Shown here in pieces: positions 1 to 10,033 of a stretch of DNA of 64,000 nucleotides. The stretch comes from Trichococcus alkaliphilus (GTDB lineage Bacteria > Bacillota > Bacilli > Lactobacillales > Aerococcaceae). The translations under genes and the position numbers were made by a program. The notes under the pieces are model-generated. The model was not told where the DNA came from and searched no databases. It saw only the letters and a list, made by a program, of their open reading frames with translations. Each line of letters begins with the position of its first letter. The first letter of the stretch is position 1. The DNA lies in contig NZ_PXZT01000006.1 in assembly GCF_003008695.1 (NCBI RefSeq), forward strand, positions 1-64,000. Direction: 5' to 3'.

Positions 1-13
1 AGGAGGAGAAAAG

Positions 14-3000
14 ATGAGGAAAGTATTGCACAAGGTCAAATCGCAATGGGTCGTGCTTGGAGTAATGGGTGCGACGGTTGTTTCATTAGGAACAGCGAAT
101 ATTCAAAAAGTCTCGGCTGCAGAAACAGAAAATACAGGAACCATTGAAACTATTGAACAAACAGGAAGTCCCTTGGTACCGGATGAGCCAATCACGATTT
201 CAACAGAAGAGCCTAATGTTGAAGAGCTCCCATACGCTACAGCAGAAGTTGCTGACAGCAATCTTGAACAAGGGGAAACAAGCCTTACCGTGCTCAACTC
301 GGCAGTGACAACCACGCCTGCAAATGAAGAAATCATCGCAGTTGAAACAGAAGATGTTACTGCACCGGTGATTGACGTTTCTTCAATCAGCTTAGTGAAA
401 ACGACTGTAACGCAAGGTAATACCGTCAATATTTCCGTAAACATAACGGACGATGCGGGAATAGCTTCAGCCTCACTAACCTACGTTTCACCAATCACAG
501 AAAAAACAAAAACAATCGCGCTTTATAAAAATGAAATCAGCGGCTTATTCGAAGGGGCGTTCACGGTTTCCGACTCCACAGAATTAGGCGTTTGGAAATG
601 CAGCAACATAGAAGCCTACGATACCCAAGGAAATTCAGTCTTATTATCCGGCTCTGATGCTGATCTTTCTAGAGCAGTTTTCACTGTCAATGAAACACCG
701 GCAACAACTGATACAAAATCAGTAACGGAAGCTACCTCTGTTGACATGCTCCAAGCATCGGCTGCCTCAGAAGAAGTAACTGCACTTTCTGCTGCAGTAA
801 TCTCTCCTTTGGAAGTGCAGGAACCACCGGTTGTCAATCTGGCAACTGAAGGAACCGTCAGCACATCTGTTCCTTTCGATAATATCGCGTACGCTACCAA
901 TGCGCAGACGGGAAATACAGCCGAGTATGCGCGTGGCGCGTCCGGCTTGCAGTGGGTCCAGGTGGATCTGGGAGCTTCCTATGACCTCCGCGAAATCAAA
1001 TTATGGCATTATTTTGGGGAAGGCAGAATCTACAAAGATGTTGTAGCCCAGCTTTCGAATGACGCTACTTTTTCTAGCGGAGCCGTGACCGTCTTCAACA
1101 ATGACAAGGACGGCAGCGCCGGTTTGGGCGTAGGCGCGGACAGCGAATACAGCGAAACGAGCGCCGGCAAGACGATTGTTTTCGACACTTTGAATGCCCG
1201 TTACGCAAGGTTCTACTCCAACGGGAGCACCGTGAATGGCGCGAATCACTATGTCGAAATCGAAGTCTATGGTGTTGAACCACAAACAGTATCCACAACA
1301 AATCTGATACCGGAAGGCACACTCAGCAGTTCTGTCCCATTCGACAACCTCACCTACGCTGCCAATACGCAGGCAGATAATACAGCTGAATATGCGCGAG
1401 GAACCTCTGGACTGCAGTGGGTGCAGGCGGATTTGGGCGCATCTTATGACATCAATGAAATCAATTTATGGCATTATTTTGGGGATGGCAGAAGCTACCA
1501 CGATGTGGTCGTGCAGCTTTCGAATGACGCAACCTTCTCCAATGGTGCCGTGACCATCTTCAACAACGACAAAGACGGCAGTGCCGGATTGGGCGTCGGA
1601 ACGGACGGTGAATACAGCGAAACGAGCGCCGGTAAGAAGATCCTCTTCGATACCGTCACTGCCCGTTATGCAAGGTTCTACTCCAATGGGAGCACGGTGA
1701 ATGGCGCGAACCACTATGTTGAAATCGAAGTCTTCGGTGCTGAGCCGCAAGCAGCACCAACCGTTAACCTTGCGCCGGCAGGAACAATCACCAGTTCTGT
1801 CCCATTTGACAATAGCCCGTTAGCCACCGATTTACAAGCAGACAGTACAACAGCTTATGCGCGAGGCACTTCCGGCCTACAGTGGATGCAAGTGGATCTG
1901 GGCGCTTCCTACGACCTCGACGCTATCAAATTGTGGCATTATTTTGGTGACGGCAGAAGCTACCACGATGTGGTCGTGCAACTTTCGGATGACGCAACCT
2001 TCGCGAGCGGAACTTTGACCGTCTTCAATAACGACAAGGACGGCAGCTCCAACTTGGGAGTGGGTACGGACCGCGAATACAGCGAAACGAGTGCCGGCAA
2101 GACAATCAGCTTCAACACCATAAGCGCCCGCTATGCTAGATTCTACTCCAACGGGAGCACGGTGAACGGTGCGAATCACTACGTCGAAATCGAAGTCTAT
2201 GGCAACGCATCAACAAAAACGGAGTACAAAACAGAGGCTGTGATCCAAAATGTAGTCCACTACACAACAATCGAGCTATTGGATAATACGCTCCTGACTG
2301 GCGAAACGCAACTGATCCAAACCGGTTTGGACGGGTATGACACGTTAACGTATGAAGTAATTTACACAAACGGAGTAGAAACAAGCCGTGCGGAAATAAG
2401 CCGTGAAACGACGGATGTTGTGAATGAAATCATAAGAAAGGGAACAAAGGTTGTTGAGACAAAAACGGAAACAGCAACCGAAAATAATGTAGCTTATACG
2501 ATAGTGGAACAACAAGATGACACGATTCCGGCAGGCGAAAGAAAAATCGTTCAAAAAGGCTCCAATGGTTATGACACGGTATCCTATGCGGTAACGTATA
2601 CCAATGGGGTAGAAACAAACCGATTGGAAACAAGCCGTCAAACGATCCAGTTAGTGGATGAAATCGTGAAAGTCGGCACACAAGTCATAGAAACGAAATC
2701 AGAAATAGCTACGGAAAATGTAGTGAATGCTAAGACAATCGAAATATCAGACAGCACCTTACCGATTGGCGAAAGGAAAGTAATCCAGTCCGGCAGAAAT
2801 GGTTATGACAAGGTAACCTATACAGTGACGTATACCAATGGAAGCGAAACAAGCCGTACGGAAGTGAATCGCAAAACCATAACAGTCCTGAATGAAGTCG
2901 TGAAAGTCGGCACGCAAGTTGTTGAAACGAAGAACCAAGTGGTAACTGAAAATGAAGTGGCCTATCAAACTGTGGAACAATTGGATAACACCCTTCAACG

Positions 3001-6000
3001 CGGGAAACGCGAAGTCATTCAAACAGGTTCCAACGGCTTTGATAAAGTGACATATGCAATCACTTATACAAACGGATTGGAAACCGGACGCATCAAATTG
3101 GCTAGTGTGACGACTGCCACGGTGAATGAAGTGGTCAAAGTCGGTACAAAAGTCGTCGAAAAGAAGGTTGAAACGGTTGAGGTGACAAATGGAACAGCGC
3201 CTGAAATCATCGAAATAACGGACAGCACTTTGTTGGCCGGAGAAAGAATCGTCATCCAAAAAGGCGAAAGTGGCTATGATCTGATTACGTTTGAAGTCAT
3301 CTATACAAACGGAGCGGAAACGGGACGCACCGAAGTCAACAGAGAGACCATCGCCTCCGTGAACGAATTCGTCAAAGTCGGTACGAAAATCGTCGGAACG
3401 AAGATGGAAACGGTAACCGAAAATATTGTCGGCTACACAACTACAGTCCAAGATGATGATACGCTGCCAACCGGTGAAACGGAGTATGCTTTGGTAGGGG
3501 CCAATGGCTATGATACGGTAACGTATGAAGTCACCTATATCAATGGTCTGGCCGCAAGCCGCAAAGAAATTAGCCGCGTAACAACATCGCCGGTGAATGA
3601 AACGATTAGAGTCGGTACACAAGTCATCGAAAATAAGACTGAAACAGCCACCGAAAATGAATTGGCGTTCACAACAATTGAACTTGAGGATGACACCATT
3701 CCAGCGGGGACGAGAGAAATCCTCCAAGCAGGTTCGACCGGATATGATGTGGTGACGTATGACGTGACTTACACGAACGGTTTTCCGACCAATTATCGGG
3801 AATTGAGCCGCGAAACAGTGGCTTCAGTGAACGAAATAGTCAAAGTCGGCACACAAGTCATTGAAACGGTTAACGAAGTAACAAATGAAAATATCATCGG
3901 CTATACAACCTTAGTTGAAGAAGATGTCACTTTGTCAGCTGATGAGAGTGTCGTTTTCCAGACAGGTGCTAACGGATTTGACGCAGTGACGTATGAAGTC
4001 ACCTACACAAACGGCGTGGAAACCAGCCGCGTAGAGGTAAGCCGTCAGACGACAGCACCACTGAATCAAATCGTCAAAGTCGGTACAAAAATTTCTGTAA
4101 CCAATATTTCCGTGACATCAGAAGATGCAGATTCCATCATATTGAACGGCAGCACGTTGCAGATGGCAGCCAGTATCTCGCCAGATGATGCGACTGCGAC
4201 AGAAGTGACTTGGTCTATCGAAGCGGGTACAGGTACAGCAACCATAGACAACACAGGATTGTTGACTGCGATGAGTGCGGGAACAGTAACGGTTAAGGCG
4301 ATCGCCAATGATGGGTCGGGCATTGTGGGCAGCCAGATCATAGAAATAGCGGCGCCAATATCAATTATTAGGTACAATGGCTCTAATTCAGATGTAGTGA
4401 TTCCAGAATTGCTTGATGGAAGTTTGGCACAATCTAGCTACGGTTATATAAATAACTACGGCTATACCTACTATAGTAGATATAACGAGTATGATGTATT
4501 AGGCGAACTAGCATATGGAAATAAAGGGATTGTAACAAGTGTAGATTACTATACATTTGGTTGGAAACAACTGACAAGTGTTGTGATTCCAGATAGTGTG
4601 ACAAGTATAGGTCAAGGGGCATTTACTGGTAACCAACTAACAAGTGTAACCATTCCTATTAGCTTGATCAGCATAGGGGATAATGCATTTAGCCAAAATC
4701 AATTAACAAGCATAGATATCCCCAATAGTGTAGTCAGTATTGGAAGTAGTGCATTTTATGGTAATCAGCTGAATAGTGTAAATTTACCCGATAGATTAGT
4801 AAGTATAGGTGGAAATGCATTTGGCAACAATCAATTAACAAGCATAGATATCCCCAATAGTGTAATAAGTATCGGGGAGAGTGCATTTTCCATTAACCAA
4901 CTAACCAGCGTAACCATTCCGGACAGCATAACTTCTATTCAAGATGGTGTATTTTCTAATAATCAGTTGGTAAGTGTGGATATACCAGACGGGGTTACCA
5001 GCATTGGAGCTTATGCATTTCGTTATAATCAATTGGTAAGTGTGGGTATACCAGATGGAGTTACCAGCATAGGCGCTTATGCATTTTATAACAATCAGTT
5101 GGTAAGTATGGATATGCCAGATGGAGTTACCAACATTGGAGATTATGCATTTTATGAAAATCAGTTGGTCAGTATAGATATACCGAATGGGGTTGCAAGC
5201 ATTGGAGCAGGTGCGTTTTATAATAATCATTTGATAAGTGTGAACATGCCGGAAGGCTTGACGAACATAGGTGAATCTGCGTTCGGTAGCAAATATGGCA
5301 CGAATCAATTAACAAGTGTGACTATTCCTAGTACTGTGACAAAGATTGGGGCATACGCATTTAATAACAACAGGCTGACAAGTATAGTGATCCCTAATGG
5401 CGTAATTAATATAGCTCCATATGCATTTAACGGAAATCAACTGACCAGTGTGATAATACCGGAGAGCGTAACAAGCATTGGGTCATACGCATTTAATGGC
5501 AATAGATTGACTGATGTGACCATTCCATCTGGTGTCACAAGCATAGGAGATTTTGCATTTTATGGTAATCAAATAACAAAAGTGGCTATTCCAAACAGTG
5601 TGAAAACTATTGGAAAAAATGCATTCTATGCTAATGGATTGAAGAATGTGGATATTCCGGATGGTGTGACCAGTATTGGCGAGTACGCATTTAGCTCGAA
5701 TCAACTAACTAATGTGGTCATTCCAACAACTATAAAAATTATAGGTGATTTTGCATTTTATGCTAATCAACTGAAAGAAGTTTTCGTTCCAGTTGGAGTA
5801 ACCAGAATTGAAGATTATGCATTTGGAGCTAACCGATTAACAAGAGTAGTTATTCCAGGTAGTGTGACTAGTATTGGAAACGGCGCATTTAGTGGTAACC
5901 AACTTACAAGCATTTCGATACCGAAAAGTGTGACAGTAATTGGTAATGATGCGTTCAGTTACAATCAATTTACAAGTATCGTTATTCCAGATAGTGTAAA

Positions 6001-9000
6001 AGTTATCGGATCAACTGCATTTATGGGCAACCAAGTTTCCTGCATAACGCTAGGGGCAGGAGTACAAATTGGAGAGAATGCATTAACATACGATAACAAG
6101 TTCCGCGAGGCTTACAAAATTGGAGGAGCCGGAACCTATATTCTTACTTCAAATGGGGAGTGGAAGAAAGTAGAGGTTACAAAAGAAACTGAAACAGCAA
6201 CCGAAAACTTGGTTGATTATGTAACGAATATTGAAGAGGATTTAACCTTGGCAACCGATGAAAGCACAATCTATCAAGTAGGTGTAGCCGGTTATGATAC
6301 AGTCACATATGAAGTGATGTACAGCGAAGGTACTGAAATCAGTCGAGTTGAAGTAAATCGTCAAACCACCTCAGCTGTGACACAAATCATCAAAGTAGGG
6401 AAAAAAGTTGAAGTAAGCAACATAACTGTAACTGCAGCAGGAGAAAAATCAGTAATCTTGAACGGTGACACTCTGCAAATGAGTGCTGCTGTTTTACCGG
6501 AAGATGCGAATATGCAGTCAGTCATCTGGTCGGTAGAAAATGGAACAGGTGCGGCAGCTATAGACCGTAATGGGCTATTGACTGCTGCTAGCGCAGGAAC
6601 AGTGACTGTTAAAGCGACAGCTAACGATGGCTCCAATGTGGTAGGAAGCAAGGTCATAGAAATTGCAGTACCATTAACCGTGATCAAGTACAATGGATCT
6701 GACTCAGCTGTAGTTATTCCAGAAATTTTTGATGGGAGTCAGGCAGAATATAAATATGGCTATATTGAAGGCTATGGCTACACAAACTATTACACTTACA
6801 TCTCTTTCGATCTATTGGGTGCCTTAGAAAATGGACATAAGGGTATAGTAACGGGTATTGATAACTCTGCGTTTGGATGGAAACAACTGACAAGCGTAGT
6901 GATACCAGATAGTGTAACAAATATAGGTAAATATGCATTTAACGGCAATCAACTGACCAGTGTGGTAATACCGGAGAATGTAACGAGTATTGGGGAGTAT
7001 GCATTTAATTCAAATCAATTTATAAAAGTGGTGATTCCGGACAGTGTGACGAGCATAGGAGTCAGCGCATTCAGCAATAACCAACTCACTAATATTGTGA
7101 TTCCAAAAAATGTTACTGCTATCGGCGATAATGCGTTCAGTTACAATCAACTAAAAAGTATCATTATTCCAGACAGTGTAAAAACCATCGGATCAATTGC
7201 ATTTTATGGCAATCAGATTTCCTGCATAACGCTTGGTGGAGGAGTGCAAATAGGGGAAACGGTTCTGAACTATGATAACAAGTTCCGTGAAGTCTATAAT
7301 GTTGGAGGAGCTGGCACCTATATCCTTACTCAAAATGGAGAGTGGATTAAAGTTGAGGCAACAATAGAAGCTGAAACGGTTGCCGAAAACATAGTCGATT
7401 ATGTAACTATCATTGAAGAGGATTTATCTTTAGCAGCCGATGAAAGCACAATCTACCAAGCGGGTATAGCCGGTTATGACACGGTAATGTATGAAGTAAT
7501 ATACAACGAGGGTGCAGAAATCGGTCGAGTGGAAGTAAGTCGTCAAACGACTGCGCCGGTAAAACAAATCATCAAAGTAGGGAATAGAGTTGAAGTAACC
7601 AGCATAACTGTAACCGCAGCAGGAGAAAAGTCAGTAATCTTGAACGGTGATACACTTCAAATGAGTGCTGCCGTTTTGCCTGAAGATGCGAATATGCTGT
7701 CGGTAATCTGGTCGATAGAAAACGGAACAGGTGCGGCAACTATAGACCGTGACGGGTTGTTGACTGCTACTAACGCAGGAACAGTGACTGTTAATGCGAC
7801 AGCTAACGATGGCTCCAATTTCGTGGGAAGCAAGGTTATAGAAATTGCAGTACCATTAACAGTGATCAATTATAATGGATCTGATTTAGATGTAGTAATC
7901 CCGGAAATCTTCGATGGAAGTCAGGTAGAATCTACCTACGGATATATAGATGGTCGCGGCTATACAAACTATTACACTTACAATGGTTTCGGTCTATGGG
8001 GTGGTTTAGAATATGAGCATAAGGGGATTGTGACAAGTGTAGACAACTCTGCATTTGCTTGGAAGCAACTGACAAGTATAGTGATTCCAGATAGCGTAAC
8101 AAGCATTGGAAATGCTGCATTTTATTATAACCAACTCACAAGCGTAAATTTACCTGTTAACTTAATAAGCATAGGTGAAAATGCCTTCGGCTCCAATCAG
8201 TTAACAAGCTTAGACATCCCGGATAGTGTAACAAGTATCGGAAATAGTGCCTTTTACGGTAATCAACTGACAGATGTAGTTATTCCTTCTAATGTAGCAA
8301 GTATTGGGAGTGGCGTTTTTTCTGGCAACCAATTAACGAGTGTAACCATTGCAGATGGCATAACAAGTATCGGGGATGCGGCATTTTCCAATAACCAATT
8401 AACAAATTTAACCATTCCCGATAGTGTAACGAGCATAGGCGGTTCTTCGTTTAGCAACAACCAATTAACAAGCATAATTATTCCAGAAGGAGTAACAAAC
8501 ATTGGTGATTCTGCATTTAGTAATAACCAATTAATGAGTGTAACTATTCCGACAAGCGTAACAAGTATCGGAAACAATGCATTCCAAAGTAATCACCTTC
8601 TAAGCGTAGTTATCCCAGTAGGTGTGACAAGCATCGGCTCATATGCATTTTATGATAATCAATTGACAATCGTTGAAATCCCAGAAGGGGTAACAAATAT
8701 TGGTTCGTATGCATTCGGCGCTAATCCATACTGGGACGCTACGAATGGTTACGGCAATCAACTGACGAATGTGATCATACCCTCTAGCGTAACGAATATT
8801 GGAGACAATGCATTTATCAGAAACAAACTAACCGGTATAGTGATTCCGGAAGGCGTATTGACTATTGGCTCATATGCATTCTACAACAACCAGTTAACGA
8901 GTGTGGTCATTCCAACAAGCGCAACAAGTATCGGTGATTCCGCATTTGAATATAACCAACTAACCAGCGTGGTTATCCCGGAAGGTGTGACCACTATTGG

Positions 9001-9700
9001 TAATCGCGCATTCTCTAGTAACCAGTTAACGAGTGTGGATATTCCAACCAGCGTAACAAGCATTGGTTCGTATGCGTTTTATAATAACCAATTGACAAAT
9101 GTTACAATCCCGGAAGGTGTGACAAGTATTGGGGAATATGCATTCTATGCTAACCGGTTAACGAGTGTGGATATTCCGGACACTGTTACGACGATAGAAA
9201 ATAATGCATTTGAATATAATCAGTTGACGAGTGTAGAAATTTCTAATAGTGTGACCAGTATTGGCACCCAAGCATTTAACAGCAACCAACTGACAAGTGT
9301 TGTCATTCCGGAAGGGGTAACCAGTATCGGTAACAATGCATTCAGCAACAATCTGTTGAGTAGTGTAGAAATTCCGAGTACTGTTTCGATCATCGGAACG
9401 AGCGCATTCTACAATAATCAATTGACTGAAATTGTTATTCCGGATAGTGTAACGACTATTGGAAGTTATGCCTTCCAAGGCAACCAATTGACAAACGTAG
9501 TCATACCAGAAGGTGTGACATTCATAGGTAACGGTGCATTCAGTCAAAATCAGTTTTCTAGCATCACGATCGGTGAAGGTGTACAAGTTGGGGACAGCTT
9601 ATTAGGAACGAATAATAATTTCCGCTCTGCTTACACAACCGGCGGCGCTGGAACTTATACCGGCACCCAAGATGGAGAATGGATAAGAATACTCGTATAA
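14..9700 (+). CDS. giant secreted BspA-type LRR / G5 / F5/8C surface protein (3228 aa)
   Basis: Very large exported modular protein, probably an adhesin or glycan-binding surface protein. An N-terminal signal (KVKSQW motif then a hydrophobic core, probable cleavage near residues 35-36) resembles the extended KxYKxGKxW-type signals of Gram-positive secreted proteins. Then come an Ig-like stretch (about 110-225), three F5/8 type C (discoidin-like) domains (about 273-421, 428-577, 582-730), eight G5 domains (about 735-1359), a BIG2 domain (about 1360-1449), and a BspA-type LRR block of 22-residue units (about 1515-2022). A G5-BIG2-LRR set then recurs twice (LRR at about 2285-2409 and 2675-3192). 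LRR units follow the pattern NQLTSVVIPDSVTSIGxxAF. No LPXTG motif or other anchor is visible at the C-terminus. The start is fixed by AGGAGG at 1-6, seven bases before the ATG. A paralogue lies directly downstream. The ligand is unknown. Confidence 0.93.
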   Translation: MRKVLHKVKSQWVVLGVMGATVVSLGTANIQKVSAAETENTGTIETIEQTGSPLVPDEPITISTEEPNVEELPYATAEVADSNLEQGETSLTVLNSAVTTTPANEEIIAVETEDVTAPVIDVSSISLVKTTVTQGNTVNISVNITDDAGIASASLTYVSPITEKTKTIALYKNEISGLFEGAFTVSDSTELGVWKCSNIEAYDTQGNSVLLSGSDADLSRAVFTVNETPATTDTKSVTEATSVDMLQASAASEEVTALSAAVISPLEVQEPPVVNLATEGTVSTSVPFDNIAYATNAQTGNTAEYARGASGLQWVQVDLGASYDLREIKLWHYFGEGRIYKDVVAQLSNDATFSSGAVTVFNNDKDGSAGLGVGADSEYSETSAGKTIVFDTLNARYARFYSNGSTVNGANHYVEIEVYGVEPQTVSTTNLIPEGTLSSSVPFDNLTYAANTQADNTAEYARGTSGLQWVQADLGASYDINEINLWHYFGDGRSYHDVVVQLSNDATFSNGAVTIFNNDKDGSAGLGVGTDGEYSETSAGKKILFDTVTARYARFYSNGSTVNGANHYVEIEVFGAEPQAAPTVNLAPAGTITSSVPFDNSPLATDLQADSTTAYARGTSGLQWMQVDLGASYDLDAIKLWHYFGDGRSYHDVVVQLSDDATFASGTLTVFNNDKDGSSNLGVGTDREYSETSAGKTISFNTISARYARFYSNGSTVNGANHYVEIEVYGNASTKTEYKTEAVIQNVVHYTTIELLDNTLLTGETQLIQTGLDGYDTLTYEVIYTNGVETSRAEISRETTDVVNEIIRKGTKVVETKTETATENNVAYTIVEQQDDTIPAGERKIVQKGSNGYDTVSYAVTYTNGVETNRLETSRQTIQLVDEIVKVGTQVIETKSEIATENVVNAKTIEISDSTLPIGERKVIQSGRNGYDKVTYTVTYTNGSETSRTEVNRKTITVLNEVVKVGTQVVETKNQVVTENEVAYQTVEQLDNTLQRGKREVIQTGSNGFDKVTYAITYTNGLETGRIKLASVTTATVNEVVKVGTKVVEKKVETVEVTNGTAPEIIEITDSTLLAGERIVIQKGESGYDLITFEVIYTNGAETGRTEVNRETIASVNEFVKVGTKIVGTKMETVTENIVGYTTTVQDDDTLPTGETEYALVGANGYDTVTYEVTYINGLAASRKEISRVTTSPVNETIRVGTQVIENKTETATENELAFTTIELEDDTIPAGTREILQAGSTGYDVVTYDVTYTNGFPTNYRELSRETVASVNEIVKVGTQVIETVNEVTNENIIGYTTLVEEDVTLSADESVVFQTGANGFDAVTYEVTYTNGVETSRVEVSRQTTAPLNQIVKVGTKISVTNISVTSEDADSIILNGSTLQMAASISPDDATATEVTWSIEAGTGTATIDNTGLLTAMSAGTVTVKAIANDGSGIVGSQIIEIAAPISIIRYNGSNSDVVIPELLDGSLAQSSYGYINNYGYTYYSRYNEYDVLGELAYGNKGIVTSVDYYTFGWKQLTSVVIPDSVTSIGQGAFTGNQLTSVTIPISLISIGDNAFSQNQLTSIDIPNSVVSIGSSAFYGNQLNSVNLPDRLVSIGGNAFGNNQLTSIDIPNSVISIGESAFSINQLTSVTIPDSITSIQDGVFSNNQLVSVDIPDGVTSIGAYAFRYNQLVSVGIPDGVTSIGAYAFYNNQLVSMDMPDGVTNIGDYAFYENQLVSIDIPNGVASIGAGAFYNNHLISVNMPEGLTNIGESAFGSKYGTNQLTSVTIPSTVTKIGAYAFNNNRLTSIVIPNGVINIAPYAFNGNQLTSVIIPESVTSIGSYAFNGNRLTDVTIPSGVTSIGDFAFYGNQITKVAIPNSVKTIGKNAFYANGLKNVDIPDGVTSIGEYAFSSNQLTNVVIPTTIKIIGDFAFYANQLKEVFVPVGVTRIEDYAFGANRLTRVVIPGSVTSIGNGAFSGNQLTSISIPKSVTVIGNDAFSYNQFTSIVIPDSVKVIGSTAFMGNQVSCITLGAGVQIGENALTYDNKFREAYKIGGAGTYILTSNGEWKKVEVTKETETATENLVDYVTNIEEDLTLATDESTIYQVGVAGYDTVTYEVMYSEGTEISRVEVNRQTTSAVTQIIKVGKKVEVSNITVTAAGEKSVILNGDTLQMSAAVLPEDANMQSVIWSVENGTGAAAIDRNGLLTAASAGTVTVKATANDGSNVVGSKVIEIAVPLTVIKYNGSDSAVVIPEIFDGSQAEYKYGYIEGYGYTNYYTYISFDLLGALENGHKGIVTGIDNSAFGWKQLTSVVIPDSVTNIGKYAFNGNQLTSVVIPENVTSIGEYAFNSNQFIKVVIPDSVTSIGVSAFSNNQLTNIVIPKNVTAIGDNAFSYNQLKSIIIPDSVKTIGSIAFYGNQISCITLGGGVQIGETVLNYDNKFREVYNVGGAGTYILTQNGEWIKVEATIEAETVAENIVDYVTIIEEDLSLAADESTIYQAGIAGYDTVMYEVIYNEGAEIGRVEVSRQTTAPVKQIIKVGNRVEVTSITVTAAGEKSVILNGDTLQMSAAVLPEDANMLSVIWSIENGTGAATIDRDGLLTATNAGTVTVNATANDGSNFVGSKVIEIAVPLTVINYNGSDLDVVIPEIFDGSQVESTYGYIDGRGYTNYYTYNGFGLWGGLEYEHKGIVTSVDNSAFAWKQLTSIVIPDSVTSIGNAAFYYNQLTSVNLPVNLISIGENAFGSNQLTSLDIPDSVTSIGNSAFYGNQLTDVVIPSNVASIGSGVFSGNQLTSVTIADGITSIGDAAFSNNQLTNLTIPDSVTSIGGSSFSNNQLTSIIIPEGVTNIGDSAFSNNQLMSVTIPTSVTSIGNNAFQSNHLLSVVIPVGVTSIGSYAFYDNQLTIVEIPEGVTNIGSYAFGANPYWDATNGYGNQLTNVIIPSSVTNIGDNAFIRNKLTGIVIPEGVLTIGSYAFYNNQLTSVVIPTSATSIGDSAFEYNQLTSVVIPEGVTTIGNRAFSSNQLTSVDIPTSVTSIGSYAFYNNQLTNVTIPEGVTSIGEYAFYANRLTSVDIPDTVTTIENNAFEYNQLTSVEISNSVTSIGTQAFNSNQLTSVVIPEGVTSIGNNAFSNNLLSSVEIPSTVSIIGTSAFYNNQLTEIVIPDSVTTIGSYAFQGNQLTNVVIPEGVTFIGNGAFSQNQFSSITIGEGVQVGDSLLGTNNNFRSAYTTGGAGTYTGTQDGEWIRILV

Positions 9701-9768
9701 TAAGTACGTTGAATAGCAACATTCAACTCTCATTCGATGTAAAAGCAATCACGTAGCATATGATAAAA

Positions 9769-9826
9769 AATAACGGTCGGCATTTCATTTCTCATCAGAG
9801 AAGGAATGGCGACCGTTATTTATTTT
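9769..9826 (+). terminator. rho-independent terminator after the giant LRR gene
   Basis: Long imperfect hairpin with arms ATAACGGTCG and CGACCGTTAT and an inner pairing TTTCTC/GAGAA, followed by TTATTTTT. It lies about 70 nt after the stop. A closely similar hairpin follows the paralogous gene at 13.88 kb, so the terminators were duplicated along with the genes. Confidence 0.85.
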
Positions 9827-10020
9827 TATCCACGGTAGATAAGGTTTTGTGTTGCCATGATTGATATATGCAAAATTAATTAAAATTGTTTTGATCAATA
9901 ATTCCATTAAATTTTTTTAAAATATAAAAAATGACAAAAGTTTATATCTCTTTATATTAGGTAGTGATAAAATTATAGTTGTAAGTTGATTAAAAATACA
10001 TCAATGTTCTAGTTGCATTC
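9827..10020 (+). promoter_or_regulatory. AT-rich upstream region of the second LRR gene
   Basis: This gene-free stretch is strongly AT-rich and must hold the promoter of the gene at 10034. A GATAAAAT element near 9966-9973 is a possible -10, but I see no convincing -35. The Shine-Dalgarno and first codons downstream are nearly identical to those at the left edge of the window. Confidence 0.35.
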
Positions 10021-10033
10021 AGGAGGAGAAAAG

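Noticed and set aside
2759-3727. 322-codon antisense frame within the G5 region
   Set aside because: It is the complement of highly repetitive G5-coding DNA and has no start signal. It arises from codon bias of the sense strand.
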